Below, in pieces: positions 20,890 through 31,194 of a stretch of 64,000 nt of DNA; positions within the stretch are counted from its first letter, which is position 1; the number at the start of each line of letters is the position of its first letter. A program made the position numbers and the translations under genes. The stretch comes from Physcomitrium patens (lineage: Eukaryota; Streptophyta; Bryopsida; Funariales; Funariaceae), in the NCBI RefSeq assembly GCF_000002425.4, contig NC_037260.1:15793372-15857371 (forward strand). The letters run 5' to 3'. The notes under the pieces were generated by a model. It was not told the DNA's origin and did no database searches. It was given only the letters and a program-made list of their open reading frames with translations.

Positions 20890-21184
20890 CTCTTGATCGA
20901 GGTGCCCCCTTTTAAATAGAATTATTTCCTCAAGCCAAACCTGTAAGTTGATCAATTTATCATCTAGGACCAAATGAACTTAAAGAGTTGCAGAAGAAAT
21001 TCGAGAAATATTTGGAAAAAAGTTTCATTCAAGAAAACACATCACCATAAGAAGCACATGTACTCTTTGCACCTAAAAATGATAGTGGACTTTGACTTTA
21101 CATCGACAATCAAAGCCTCAATAAGCAAACTATTAAAAATAAATATCCACTTCTATGTATAGATGATTTTCTTTACTAACTTTA
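20890..21184 (+). pseudogene. Element B reverse transcriptase, first part
   Basis: Directly after the A target duplication the sequence reads IPLDRGAPF, then IYHLGPNELKEL, FIQENTSP, HVLFAPKNDSGL and LNKQTIKNKYPL across two frames, i.e. the start of gypsy RT. It ends at the C1 target duplication CTTTA (21180-21184) and resumes at 28104 with FSKLDL, showing that C1 interrupts one continuous RT gene. Confidence 0.8.
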
Positions 21185-21736
21185 TGTCAGGGCCATAATC
21201 ATGTAAGCTAATAATTACATATAGAAATAGATAGAAGTAAGTAAAAGTAGATAAAAGTAAGTTAATTCTATAATATTTAATATAGAAGCTTCCTAGAAAC
21301 TTCCTAGACGCTGCTTTGACTTCATAGGTGTCTTTAATTGACTTTTTGGATTAAAAACGTGGTCAACAAGTTGGCCATGTGCCACACATGTTGTTAGCTT
21401 GAAGATCAAGCTAACTATGTGGCCCACACGTAGAAAAACTTGCCTTGTAAGTCAAGGCATGTGTCCTACAAAGTCAACACATATTGGAGGTCCTATAGAA
21501 CCTCGCCACGTAGCCCCTAGTTAGATAGTATATATAGAGACAAGAGTGAAGGCTTCTTCACTCTTGTCAACTCCTTTCCTGCTTCTAGTCCAGGTTCAAG
21601 AGTCTTTAGTTTCTTGTCTTGTGGCAATAGCCATTCCAGTTTCCTTTTAATATACCTACTTGTTTACATTTTGACTTATTATATCGAGATAGCCTTTTTA
21701 TGTATATTTTCCCTCATCGAGTCTTTGTCCTTGACA
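21185..21736 (+). repeat. 5' LTR of element C1 (552 bp)
   Basis: TGTCAGGGCCATAATC to GTCCTTGACA. TATA box TATATATAG starts at 21529. The inverted repeat GACAAGAGTGAAG (21539-21551) / CTTCACTCTTGTC (21556-21568) is perfect over 13 bp with a 4-nt loop. The proposed RNA 5' end ACTCTTGTCAA is at 21560-21570, 31 bases after the first T of TATA, the same spacing as in A. Confidence 0.95.
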
Positions 21737-21738
21737 GA

Positions 21739-21749
21739 TTGACAAGAGT
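21739..21749 (+). other. Proposed self-complementary primer binding site of element C1
   Basis: TTGACAAGAGT begins two bases (GA) after the LTR end and is the perfect reverse complement of 21560-21570. A displaced iMet-like site TAATATCAGAGCT follows at 21757-21769. Confidence 0.65.
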
Positions 21750-21947
21750 ACACTTATAATATCAGAGCTTTGTTTTTCTTGAGTGAGAGTGGATTACCCC
21801 TTTCTCTTGACAAGACATAAGCGTATTAGAAGTTTGCGGATTACCCACTTCTAAACTGATATTGTTCTTAGTACCTTCTTTGTTATCAAGTCTTTCTTTT
21901 CTTTTGTCTTGAGCAGTATCAAACAAATTTTTCTTCTTAGTGTCATT

Positions 21948-22951
21948 ATGGCAGAGCTTGTTGAAATGAAGAGTGCAATGGCACAAATGCAAGAGCAAAT
22001 GAGAGGGTTAATGCTTGCGATGCATCAACTCAATTCACCAACACAGGAAAGAACAAGAATAGCAGGAAGTGAGATATAGAGATGATCGAAGCTGCTTCAA
22101 CATCTACAACAAATCACGTTCCTTCTCCAATTGTATAACACCCTGTAAGCACTAGAGAACCAAGAATTGCCTTACCCGAGAAATTTGATGGTACGAGATC
22201 AAAGTTTCGAGGGTTCATCAATCAAGTACAATTGGCAATTGAACTTCAACCGCAAAGCTATCCAACTCCAGGATCACAAGTCAGGTTTATTAGCACTCTA
22301 CTTTCTGGTTCTGCATTATCATGGTTTTCGTCTTTTCTTGAACAACGAAATCCAATATTGGATAATTTGGAAGCTTTTTTGGCGGAGTTTCGATCTATGT
22401 ATGGTGAACACAATACAACTCGTATTACAACAAATAAGATCCGAATTCTGCGACAAGGAAATCGCTCAGCAACACTGTATGCTTCATAATTTTGACAACT
22501 TGCAATTGACATCAAGTGGAATGATGCTGCACTCATCAGTCAATTTCTTTATGGATTGCAATACAAAGTAAAGAAATTGATGCTCAACTTACCTGATCCT
22601 CAAACTTTGAGTCAAGCAATCGATTTTGCGGTAAAATGCGATAATCGACTTTTCGAATTTTGATCTGAGAATCATTCACGGGAACCTCAACGTTATTACT
22701 CAATGGCAACATCAATATCTTTGCCAAACGTACATTCGGAAGTAGAAGACATGTAAATTGACGCGGTACGTTTTAAACCCCTAACTGAGCAAGAAAAGAT
22801 TCGTCATCGTCAAGAAGGATTATGTTTATATTGCAGAGAACCTAAGCACACTGCTCAAAATTGTCCAAAGAAGCGACGCAACTATAAAATGAGGGGTACG
22901 ATGGTCAAAGAAAACAACATGTCGGAAAACGGATTCGTCCAGCTACAATAG
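21948..22951 (+). pseudogene. Element C1 gag (broken)
   Basis: Starts ATG at 21948 (MAELVEMKSAMAQMQEQM) and matches the open gag of C copy 2. A one-base loss near 22065 and stops near 22135, 22486, 22661 and 22754, each explained by C to T, destroy it. The capsid segment KFDGTRSKFRGFINQVQL and the knuckle (CLYC here continuing with an R for G change) are recognisable. Ends TAG at 22949-22951 with pol open in the -1 frame. Confidence 0.9.
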
Positions 22952-22956
22952 GGACC

Positions 22957-25900
22957 ATGCAGCTGGAACCTTGTACAATTCCTAATGAAGGTCCTATCCT
23001 CTCCTCAGAACCCTCTCCTTGTTTTATAATAGACTTATATTTAGGACCTAAGAATTACAAAGCCTCTGCTTTATTAGATTCAGGAGCCTCAGCATGTTTT
23101 TTAGATGAACAATTTGTTAAAAGTCGTAAAATACCTTTTGTACAGAAACCTAAACCAGTACATGTAGAAGTCATAGATGGTCGTCCCTTGTCTTCTGGAG
23201 ATGTCACTCATGAAACTCATCCTATAAAAGTAACAATAGACGGTCATGATAGCTACATAGCTTTTAACATAATTAAATCCCCGTCCAATCCAGTTATTTT
23301 AGGTTTATCCTGGCTAAAAAAATATAACCCTTGAATAGATTGGAATTCGTGTAAACTTGACTTTTCTCAAAGCATTATTAATAGTTCTACTAACCAAGTA
23401 AAAAATTATAAGTCTAGTGTAGTAAAACCGTACTAATAGGTGCAAAAGCATTTATACACGCAGCAAAAGAAGGATCAACTTTTGCTATTTATGCTGCACC
23501 TATTTCTGAAAACGTAAAGACTTCAAGTAGCATTCCAAGTCAATATCAAGAGTATGAAGACGTTTTTGAGAAAAAAAATGCAGATATTCTTCCTGAGCAT
23601 CGCCCATATGATTGTTCAATCGACCTCAAGGAAGGAACTTAGCCACCATTTGGACCAATTTACAGTTTATCGCAAGATGAGATGGTTGAACTCAAGACAT
23701 ATATTGACGAGAATTTAGCGAAGAATTTCATAAGCCATTCAAAATCTCCAGCAGGAGCTCCAATTCTATTCGTAAAGAAAAAAGATGGATCTTTACGAAT
23801 GTGTGTTGATTATCGAGGACTCAACAAGATCACAATCAAGAACAGGTATCCATTACCTTTGATATCAGGACTCCTTGACCAGTTGAAACAAGCTAAGATC
23901 TATACAAAAATAGATCTAAGAGGAGCATATAATCTAGTATGGATCAAAGAAGGAGATGAATGGAAGACTGCATTTCGAACCAAGTATGGACATTTCGAAT
24001 ATAATGTCATACCCTTTGGACTCACGAATGCACCAGCTGCTTTTTAACATCTCATGAATGATGTATTTCGTGAATTCTTAGACAATTTTGTCGTCTGCTA
24101 TCTAGACGATATCCTGATCTATTCTAAGAACGTCGAAGAACATGAAATACATGTTCGTCAAGTATTACAAAAACTTAGAGTTGCAGGATTGTACGCCAAG
24201 ATGGAAAAGTGTGTATTTCACACTACTCAAGTTGACTTTTTAGGATACATCATTTCAAATGATGGTCTCATGATGGATTCTAAGAAAGTCCAAACAATCA
24301 TGGATTGGAAGATTCCAAGGACAGTAAGAGATGTCCAATGTTTCTTGGGATTTGCCAATTACTATCGGATCTTCATCAAAGATTTCTCACGAGTTGCAGC
24401 TCCACTTACATGCTTGACTAGTAAAGATAAATTCCAATGGAATCGAGAAGCGGAAGTAGCATTTGAAGCCTTGAAGACATCGTTTGTCTCTGCACCAGTC
24501 TTATATCGTGTTGACTTTTCCAAGGCATTTTTTATGGAAACAGATGCATCAGATTTTGCCTTGGGTGCAATTATATCACAAATGGGAACAGATGACAAAC
24601 TTCATCCGATAGCGTTTCATTCAAGAAAATTCTCGGCAGCCGAGATCAATTATGAGATCCACGAGAAAGAACTTCTTGCGATCGTGGATTCCTTTCAAGA
24701 ATGGTGTCATTATCTAGAAGGCGCTTCTAGTCCAGTCACTGTATATACAGATCACAAGAACCTCGAGTATTTCATGTCAGCACGCGTGTATCAAGGACAA
24801 AGACTCGATGAGGAAAAATATACACCAAAAGGCTATCTCGATATAATAAGTCAAAATATAAACAAGTAGGTATATTAAAAGGAAACTGAAATGGCTATTA
24901 CCACAAGACAAGAAACTAAAGACTCTTGAACCTGGACTAGAAGCAAGAAAGGAGTTGACAAGAGTGAAGAGGGCTTCACTCTTGCCTCTATATATACTAT
25001 CTAACTAGAAGCCACATGGCGACGTTCTATAAGACCTCCAATATATGTTGACTTTCTAGGCCACATGCCTTTGCTTGCAAGGCAAGTTTTCTATGGATGG
25101 ACCACGTAGTTAGCTTGTTCTTTAAGCTTCCAACATGTGTGGCACATTGCTAACTTGTTGACCAAGTTTCTAGCCTAAAAGTCAACTATAGACTCTTGTA
25201 AAGTCAAAGCAGCGTCTATGAAGCTTCTAAGAAGCTTCTCTAGAAGATTTTACACAATTAACCTACTTTTATCTACTTTTACATACTTTTATCTATTCAT
25301 ATAGGTAATTATATGTATGTCCGTGACAGCGTGTTGAATCATCATCAAGCTCGTTGGATTATGTCTTTGTCAAGATTCGAGTTCATTATCACTTATTGGC
25401 CAGGAAAACAATAAAGTTTGTCCGATGCCCTATCTAGCATTCTTATTTTGCACCAAAAGAAGGAGATGCAGCTTTTGAGCAACAAAGAACGGTCTTCTTG
25501 AAATCGGAGCAATTTCATCTCCGAGCAATGAAATCAACATTGACTGTTGATTCAACTTTACTCAAGCAAATCCAGTCCAGTATGTCCTCAGACCCTCTTG
25601 TTCATGATATCAAGAATAATTCTTCCAAGTCTCATGATCCTTCTAAGTTCGAGTTCAAGAATAATCTATTATATTTTGAAGGACGCCTATATGTTCTAGA
25701 AGGAGAAGCACGTTTATGTGTTCTTCAAGCACGTCATGACTTTCCAACAGCAGGGCACTTTGGATATAATAAGACTTTGGAACTCATATCAAGAGATTTT
25801 TGGTGGCCACAAATGTGGAAGTCAGTCAAAGACTTTGTACAATCATGTGATATTTGTTCAAGATCAAAAATTCCTCGTCATCGACCTTACGGACTTCTTC

Positions 25901-26988
25901 AGCCATTACCTATACCAGAACAACCATGGTCTTCTGTTTCTATGGATTTCATCACAGATCTTCCAAGCTCAAGATCTTATGATTTTATATTTGTGATAGT
26001 AGATCGTTTCACCAAGATGGCACATTTTGTGCCATGTACAAAATCTATCACAGGTGAAGAAACAGCTAAGCTTTTCATTGATAATATCTATCGCTATCAT
26101 GGATTACCTAAAGATATCATATCGGATAGGGGAATTCAATTTGTGTCAAGATTTTGGAGGACCCTTTTCAAGATTTTAAAAGTGGACATAAAGCTATCTT
26201 TGGCTTTCCATCCTCAAACTGATGGACAAACAGAGCGCGTAAACCAAGTCTTGGAGCAATATTTAAGGTATACTATCAACTACCAACAAGATGATTGGAC
26301 AACCCTTCTGCCATTGGCAGAGTTTGCTTATAATAATACGATGCATTCTTCCACGCAACAAACACCTTTCTTTGCCAATTATGGCTATCATCCACGACTT
26401 GATACTTTTGATTTTTCAAAAGTTGATAATCCTGCAGTAGAAGATATGGCAAATCGGTTGTCAGAGTTACATGCAATAATGAAGACGCAATTGAAGGAAG
26501 CTCAAGAACGACAAAAGATAAACGCAGATCTATATCGTAAGGAGCAACCACAACTCAACGTGGGTGATAAGGTATGGCTACTTCATCGCAATATCAAGAC
26601 TACTCGACCTTGTGACAAGTTGGACTATCGTAGGCTTGGCCCCTTTTCTGTTTCTGAACAGATCAACTCAGTTGCATATCGGTTACATCTACCGGAGTCA
26701 ATGAAGATCCATCTTGTATTCCACGTATCTCTTCTTGAACCATATAATACAGTGGATATACAAAGAAGAAGACAAATGCCACCGCCTCCTATAGAAGTAG
26801 ATAATAATGAAGAATTTGAGGTGGAAGAGATATTAGACTTAAGGCGGCGCCGAAATAAGCTGGAATATCTTTTTTATTGGCGCAGATATGATATTAGTGA
26901 ACGCACATGGGAGCCATCAAGGAATCTAGCAAATGCATCAATTAAAATCCAAGTTTTTCATCAACAACATCCATCAAAACCAAGATGA
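22957..26988 (+). pseudogene. Element C1 pol, interrupted by a solo LTR
   Basis: Protease (LLDSGAS near 23075), RT ([10 protein letters not shown] near 24095), RNase H ([11 protein letters not shown] near 24540) up to FMSARV, then the solo LTR 24789-25328, then RNase H continues (LNHHQARW at 25337), integrase (HDFPTAGH finger near 25737, CDICSRSK, MDFITDL, SDRGIQF, QTDGQTERVNQ) and chromodomain (EFEVEEILDL, TWEPSRNLANA, ending 26988). Stops: TGA at 23332 and TAA at 25412 are shared with copy 2; TAG near 23640 and TAA at 24045 are private. A one-base loss near 23430 is also private. The integrase-chromodomain part (25498-26988) is one open 496-codon stretch. Confidence 0.92.
24789..25328 (-). 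repeat. Solo LTR (540 bp) inside RNase H of C1
   Basis: A diverged relative of the C LTR in reverse orientation, TATCAAGGACAAAG to GTCCGTGACA (first dinucleotide decayed from TG to TA), flanked by GCGTG at 24784-24788 and 25329-25333. It contains the TATA and hairpin of its family with a different loop (CCCT). It adds an alien tail to the RNase H frame. The same insertion, same length and same target duplication, is at 48138-48677. Confidence 0.95.
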
Positions 26989-27082
26989 AAATCTCTCTTA
27001 TAAAAGAGACAAGATTGAGGTAAGATAACATTCAATTTCCTATCCTTGTTTGTAACTTCTTTGCATTTGTGACGCAAATTAG

Positions 27083-27505
27083 ATGGAGAGCCAACAACCA
27101 GCGGATTCAACTCAAGAACCTTCGTTTGCAGACTTGTCGGACGAGACATTACGATTGTCACAACCTTCGAGATGACGCAATCGAGATGAAGATCTTCAAG
27201 AACGACATGTTCTTCCTCGAATAGATGGTGAGATACAACGCGTTTGGTATCACGATTTGGGAAGGGACTCTCGATGTTTGGTGATTTTGCTAGAGGTAGG
27301 AACAACTCCTGATGGTGTTCCGAATATTCTATTCGAAGGAAGTTACGAAGGCCTCAACAATGATCAAATAACTGGGTGGTCTTCCCGCCCTGGTATGGGA
27401 CACTATCGATGGTTGAGAGGCCCTATCAATCATCTTCGAAGAGAACAGAGATCAGAGTATGTGGCGAATACAATTCGTCGCATCATAGATTTCTTCAACA
27501 TATGA
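27083..27505 (+). pseudogene. ORF3 of element C1 (140 codons, one stop)
   Basis: Starts MESQQPADSTQEP at 27083, about 95 bases after the pol stop. A single TGA near 27173 (CGA in copy 2) breaks the frame; the C-terminal 82 codons (27257-27505) are open: LVILLEVG, then GWSSRPGMGHYRWLRGP and NHLRREQRSEYVAN. The match to element A ORF3 is limited to protein-level motifs, which implies past selection on the protein. Followed by purine tract AAAAGGGGGGG near 27533. Confidence 0.75.
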
Positions 27506-27546
27506 TGACCACTCCTCGTGGAACTCATCTCTAAAAGGGGGGGTAA

Positions 27547-28098
27547 TGTCACGGCCATAATCATGTAAGCTAATAATTACATATAGAAATAGATAGAAGT
27601 AAGTAAAAGTAGATAAAAGTAAGTTAATTCTATAATATTTAATATAGAAGCTTTCTAGAAACTTCCTAGACGCTGCTTTGACTTCATAGGTGTCTTTAAT
27701 TGACTTTTTGGATTAGAAACGTGGTCAACAAGTTGGCCATGTGCCACACATGTTGTTAGCTTGAAGATCAAGCTAACTATGTGGCCCACACGTAGAAAAA
27801 CTTGCCTTGTAAGTCAAGGCATGTGTCCTACAAAGTCAACATATTTTGGAGGTCCTATAGAACGTCGCCACGTAGCTCCTAGTTAGATAGTATATATAGA
27901 GACAAGAGTGAAGGCTTCTTCACTCTTGTCAACTCCTTTCTTGCTTCTAGTCCAGGTTCAAGAGTCTTTAGTTTCTTGTCTTGTCACAATAGCCATTCCA
28001 GTTTCCTTTTAATATACCTACTTGTTTATATTTTGACTTATTATATCGAGATAGCCTTTTTGTGTATATTTTTCTTCATCGAGTCTTTGTCCTTGACA
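27547..28098 (+). repeat. 3' LTR of element C1 (552 bp)
   Basis: TGTCACGGCCATAATC to GTCCTTGACA, same length as the 5' LTR with a small number of substitutions, followed by the CTTTA duplication. Confidence 0.95.
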
Positions 28099-28103
28099 CT
28101 TTA

Positions 28104-30640
28104 AGATACAATCATCTTTAGTAAATTAGATCTTTGAAGTAGCTATTGACAAATACCTATTATAAGTAAGGATGTTAAAAAGATGGCATTTTATATGCAC
28201 TATAGGCCTTTTAAATGGCTTATTTTACTTTTTGGCCTCACCAATATTCTGGTCTCTTTCATGGATAACATGAACATATTGTTTTAGAATCTTTTAAATA
28301 AGTATGTAGTTTTTTTCATTGATGATATCCTCATATATAGTAAAATCCATAAAAAGCATGAAAAATATTTACAAGAAGTATTGTATCAAATATAAGATAG
28401 TTGATTCTATTGTAAGCAATCAAAATATAAACTTTGAAAGATAAAAGTCACCTTTTTGAAGCATGTGGTTTCTTCCGGAGGCATGCACATGGAGCAAGAT
28501 ATGATGAAAGTGATAGGGGATTAGCTAATCTCTAAAGATGCTTCTGAAGTTTGTTCATTTTTAGGCCTTGCTAGATATTATTATTGTTTGTTTGACAATT
28601 TACATACATTTCTACCTCTTTCATAAACTTAATGGAGAAAGGTGCTTTATTTGAATAGAAATTGGAATAGAAAAGTACCTTTTATATGTTGAAGGAGGCA
28701 CTCATTACTGCTCTAATATTATAATTATATGATTCCAATCTTCTTTGTATGCTTGAAATGATGCTTCTAACTTTGCTATTGGAATGGTCTTTCAACAAGA
28801 CTTTGATAGGGGCCTTCAACCTATGGCATATGAATCATGCAAGCTCAAAAGAGTGCAATTACTTTACATGCAATCAAGAACAATTAGCAATTATACATGC
28901 CTTACAAGTATGGCAATATTATCTATTAAGAAAGCCAATAGTTGTTTGGATTGACCATGGACCCTTGCTACATGATTTACATCTAAAAAAAAAAAAAAAT
29001 TATGATATTATCATTGAAAAGAACAGTTATAATATTTTGATATCCAACTTGAGTACAAACAAGGGTGATAATATATTGTATCAGATAACTTATTGTAAAG
29101 ACTAGATTTGAAGGATGAATTGAAAGACAAGGTAAAAGTCGCTACTGTTAGTAGTGTCATTTTAAATCTAATCAAAGAGGCAAAATAGAAAGAAGCTATG
29201 AATTGGGATGCTTATTTTAAGATGCTTAGCAATCGACTGAAGATAGGTGATATACAATATCAAGATTATAATCTTAGTGATGGCTTACTCTATTTTAAGA
29301 AGTGGATTTATATATCTGACATTATTATACTCTAGATGCGTATATTTCAAGAAAAATATAACATCCCTATATATAAACATCTAGGCTGAGAGAAGATTCT
29401 AAAACAGATCTCTAGGATATGATTTTAAATAGATTTGGATCATAATATTTGAGCTTTTGTACACTCTTGTGAGTCATGTCAACATAATAAAGCATGCAAT
29501 GTAGCGTCTCCTAGACTATTATAATCAATTTCGCCACATACTGCATGTGGAGAGCAGGTGACTATGGATCTTATTATGTATTTGCTGCAGATGCTTCATA
29601 ATCATACTGTGGTTGCCATCTTTATAGATTGATTCTTGAAGCAACTTCACTTGGCCATGATGTGCTCGGATATTAATGTCTCAGTGCTTGTACAAGTCTT
29701 CTTTGATACTATTTTTTATGATCATAGATTATCTTGTGTTATCATTTCAAATTAGAATCTACACTTCATGGAAAGTTATTGGCAAGTTTTATTCAAGCTA
29801 CTAGGTTTATGACTTACGATGTTTATAGCCTTTCATTTCCAAACAGATGGATAAATAGAGTGTGCAAATTGGACCTTAGAAGATATATTGTGGATATTTG
29901 TGGTGGTTCATCATAATGATTGGCATGAATACTTGAAGCCCTTGGAGTTTGCTTACAATGATAACATTTAAGCAAATATCAATCATTAACTATTTTTTCC
30001 TTAATATTGATCAGCCTCTAATTATACCAACAACTTTCTAACATCCCATCACCACCAATAATCTAACAACGAAGAAATTTATACAAGAGCATATAATAGC
30101 CTTATAAGAAGCATACTACTACCTTTTTATTGTATATAATCAATAAAAATAGTATGCAAATAACCATTGGTAAGACAAGTCCTTCAGGGAGGGTGATCAA
30201 GTGTTACTTTCTAATGCCAACTTATCACTTATTACATCAACTCAAATTTATAAACTATTACCTCAATGGCTTGGACTTTTCCACATTTTTGCAGTGATTT
30301 TTGATGTCATATTTTGCCTTGAGCTTCTGCCACATATTTAGATCCATTGATTCTTTTATTTTTTGTAATTAAAATAATTTCATAGTGAGCCAAAGTAATT
30401 TTTTGATCAACACCAACAACTACCACTACTAGTTGTAGTTGATGATCAATAAGAATATGAAGTGGACAATATTTTGGAGCATTGTTATCTTTGCCGTTGT
30501 AGTAGACATCTACAACTTTAGTATAAAATTCTTTGAAAATGTTATCTCATCTACAATGCAATGTGAAAACCTATACAAAATCTTATCTATTGCCAAGAAA
30601 CAATTTGGAGATACCATTGAGAGCAAAATAAAGATGTTTC
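28104..30640 (+). pseudogene. Element B RT (second part), RNase H and integrase remains
   Basis: Continues the RT started at 20890: FSKLDL near 28120, MAFYMHYRPFKWLILLFGLTN near 28180-28250, an FFIDDILIYS-like active site near 28315, then VVSSGGMHMEQDMMKVIGD near 28466-28520. RNase H-like text (CNYFTCNQEQLAIIHALQVW) lies at 28850-28920. Integrase remnants follow from about 29330 to 29960. Many stops and indels. Confidence 0.75.
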
Positions 30641-30644
30641 ACAT

Positions 30645-30660
30645 TAGTAAAGAGGGATTA
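30645..30660 (+). other. Polypurine tract of element B
   Basis: GTAAAGAGGGATTA directly before the 3' LTR. Confidence 0.5.
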
Positions 30661-30662
30661 AC

Positions 30663-31194
30663 TATAACAAGGTACAGATAAGAAATTTGTATTATTGGTA
30701 CATATGAATAGATCGTTAAAATCATATTTGAAAAATTATTGAAGTTTTTAGAATTGAGATTAGGTTAGTGGATCAGATAGAATCCACCATAGAATATTTG
30801 AAAAAGATTTTAGGATGACTATCTAGGTGGGGCCTATTATGGAACCTTCTAAAAAGAATTTAAGGTACTTATCTAAGTAGAATCCATCATTTAAGAATAT
30901 TTTAGAAAATCTAAGGTGATAGAATAAAGTATAAATAGGATTAGCCAAGGTCTTTTTGGACATCTGGTTAAGTATGGCTTTGGACCCTTTTTGTTAGTAA
31001 AATTTTATTTTATATCTTTTTGTTTAGTTATATTTTATTCTATTTCTGTTTGCTCAATTTTATCTTTTGTATCCTATTCTGATTATTTATGTTCAATTTT
31101 ATTTTGATCTATTTCATCCTATTTTGTGATGAAGCTTTATGTTACTGTAGTTTTGAAAGATATTGGATTTTTGAGATAGATTGGTCTTATTTTA
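30663..31194 (+). repeat. 3' LTR of element B
   Basis: Aligns with 5024-5612 (shared blocks near 30745, 30900, 31030 and the end) but lacks part of the repeated middle. Followed by GATGG at 31195-31199. Confidence 0.8.

Larger units (their letters stand above)
21185..28098 (+). mobile_element. Element C1: chromodomain Ty3/gypsy element carrying a captured solo LTR
   Basis: 6,914 bp with 552-bp LTRs, flanked by CTTTA (21180-21184, 28099-28103). Order: self-complementary primer site, gag, pol with an inserted solo LTR in RNase H, ORF3, purine tract, 3' LTR. Gag has a frameshift and at least four stops, and pol has several. It shares its general plan with A but the LTR and primer sequences are different. 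A second copy lies at 45369-52284 on the opposite strand. Confidence 0.95.
5024..31194 (+). mobile_element. Element B: tRNA-iMet-primed Ty3/gypsy element, host of four later insertions
   Basis: The LTRs at 5024-5612 and 30663-31194 align along their length (shared landmarks include 'gaagtttttagaattgagattagg' type blocks near 5100 and 30745, and the shared end). GATGG is duplicated at both outer edges. Internal pieces in order: primer site 5614, gag and protease 5640-7138, a short piece 9638-9799, RT start 20890-21184, RT to integrase 28104-30640, purine tract just before the 3' LTR. D, E, A and C1 occupy the gaps. Without them the element would be roughly 6.5 kb. All coding regions are broken. 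Confidence 0.8.

Noticed and set aside
24054-24869. RNase H frame ending YTPKGYLDIISQNINK as a natural variant tail
   Set aside because: The tail is encoded by the inserted solo LTR, flanked by a target duplication.
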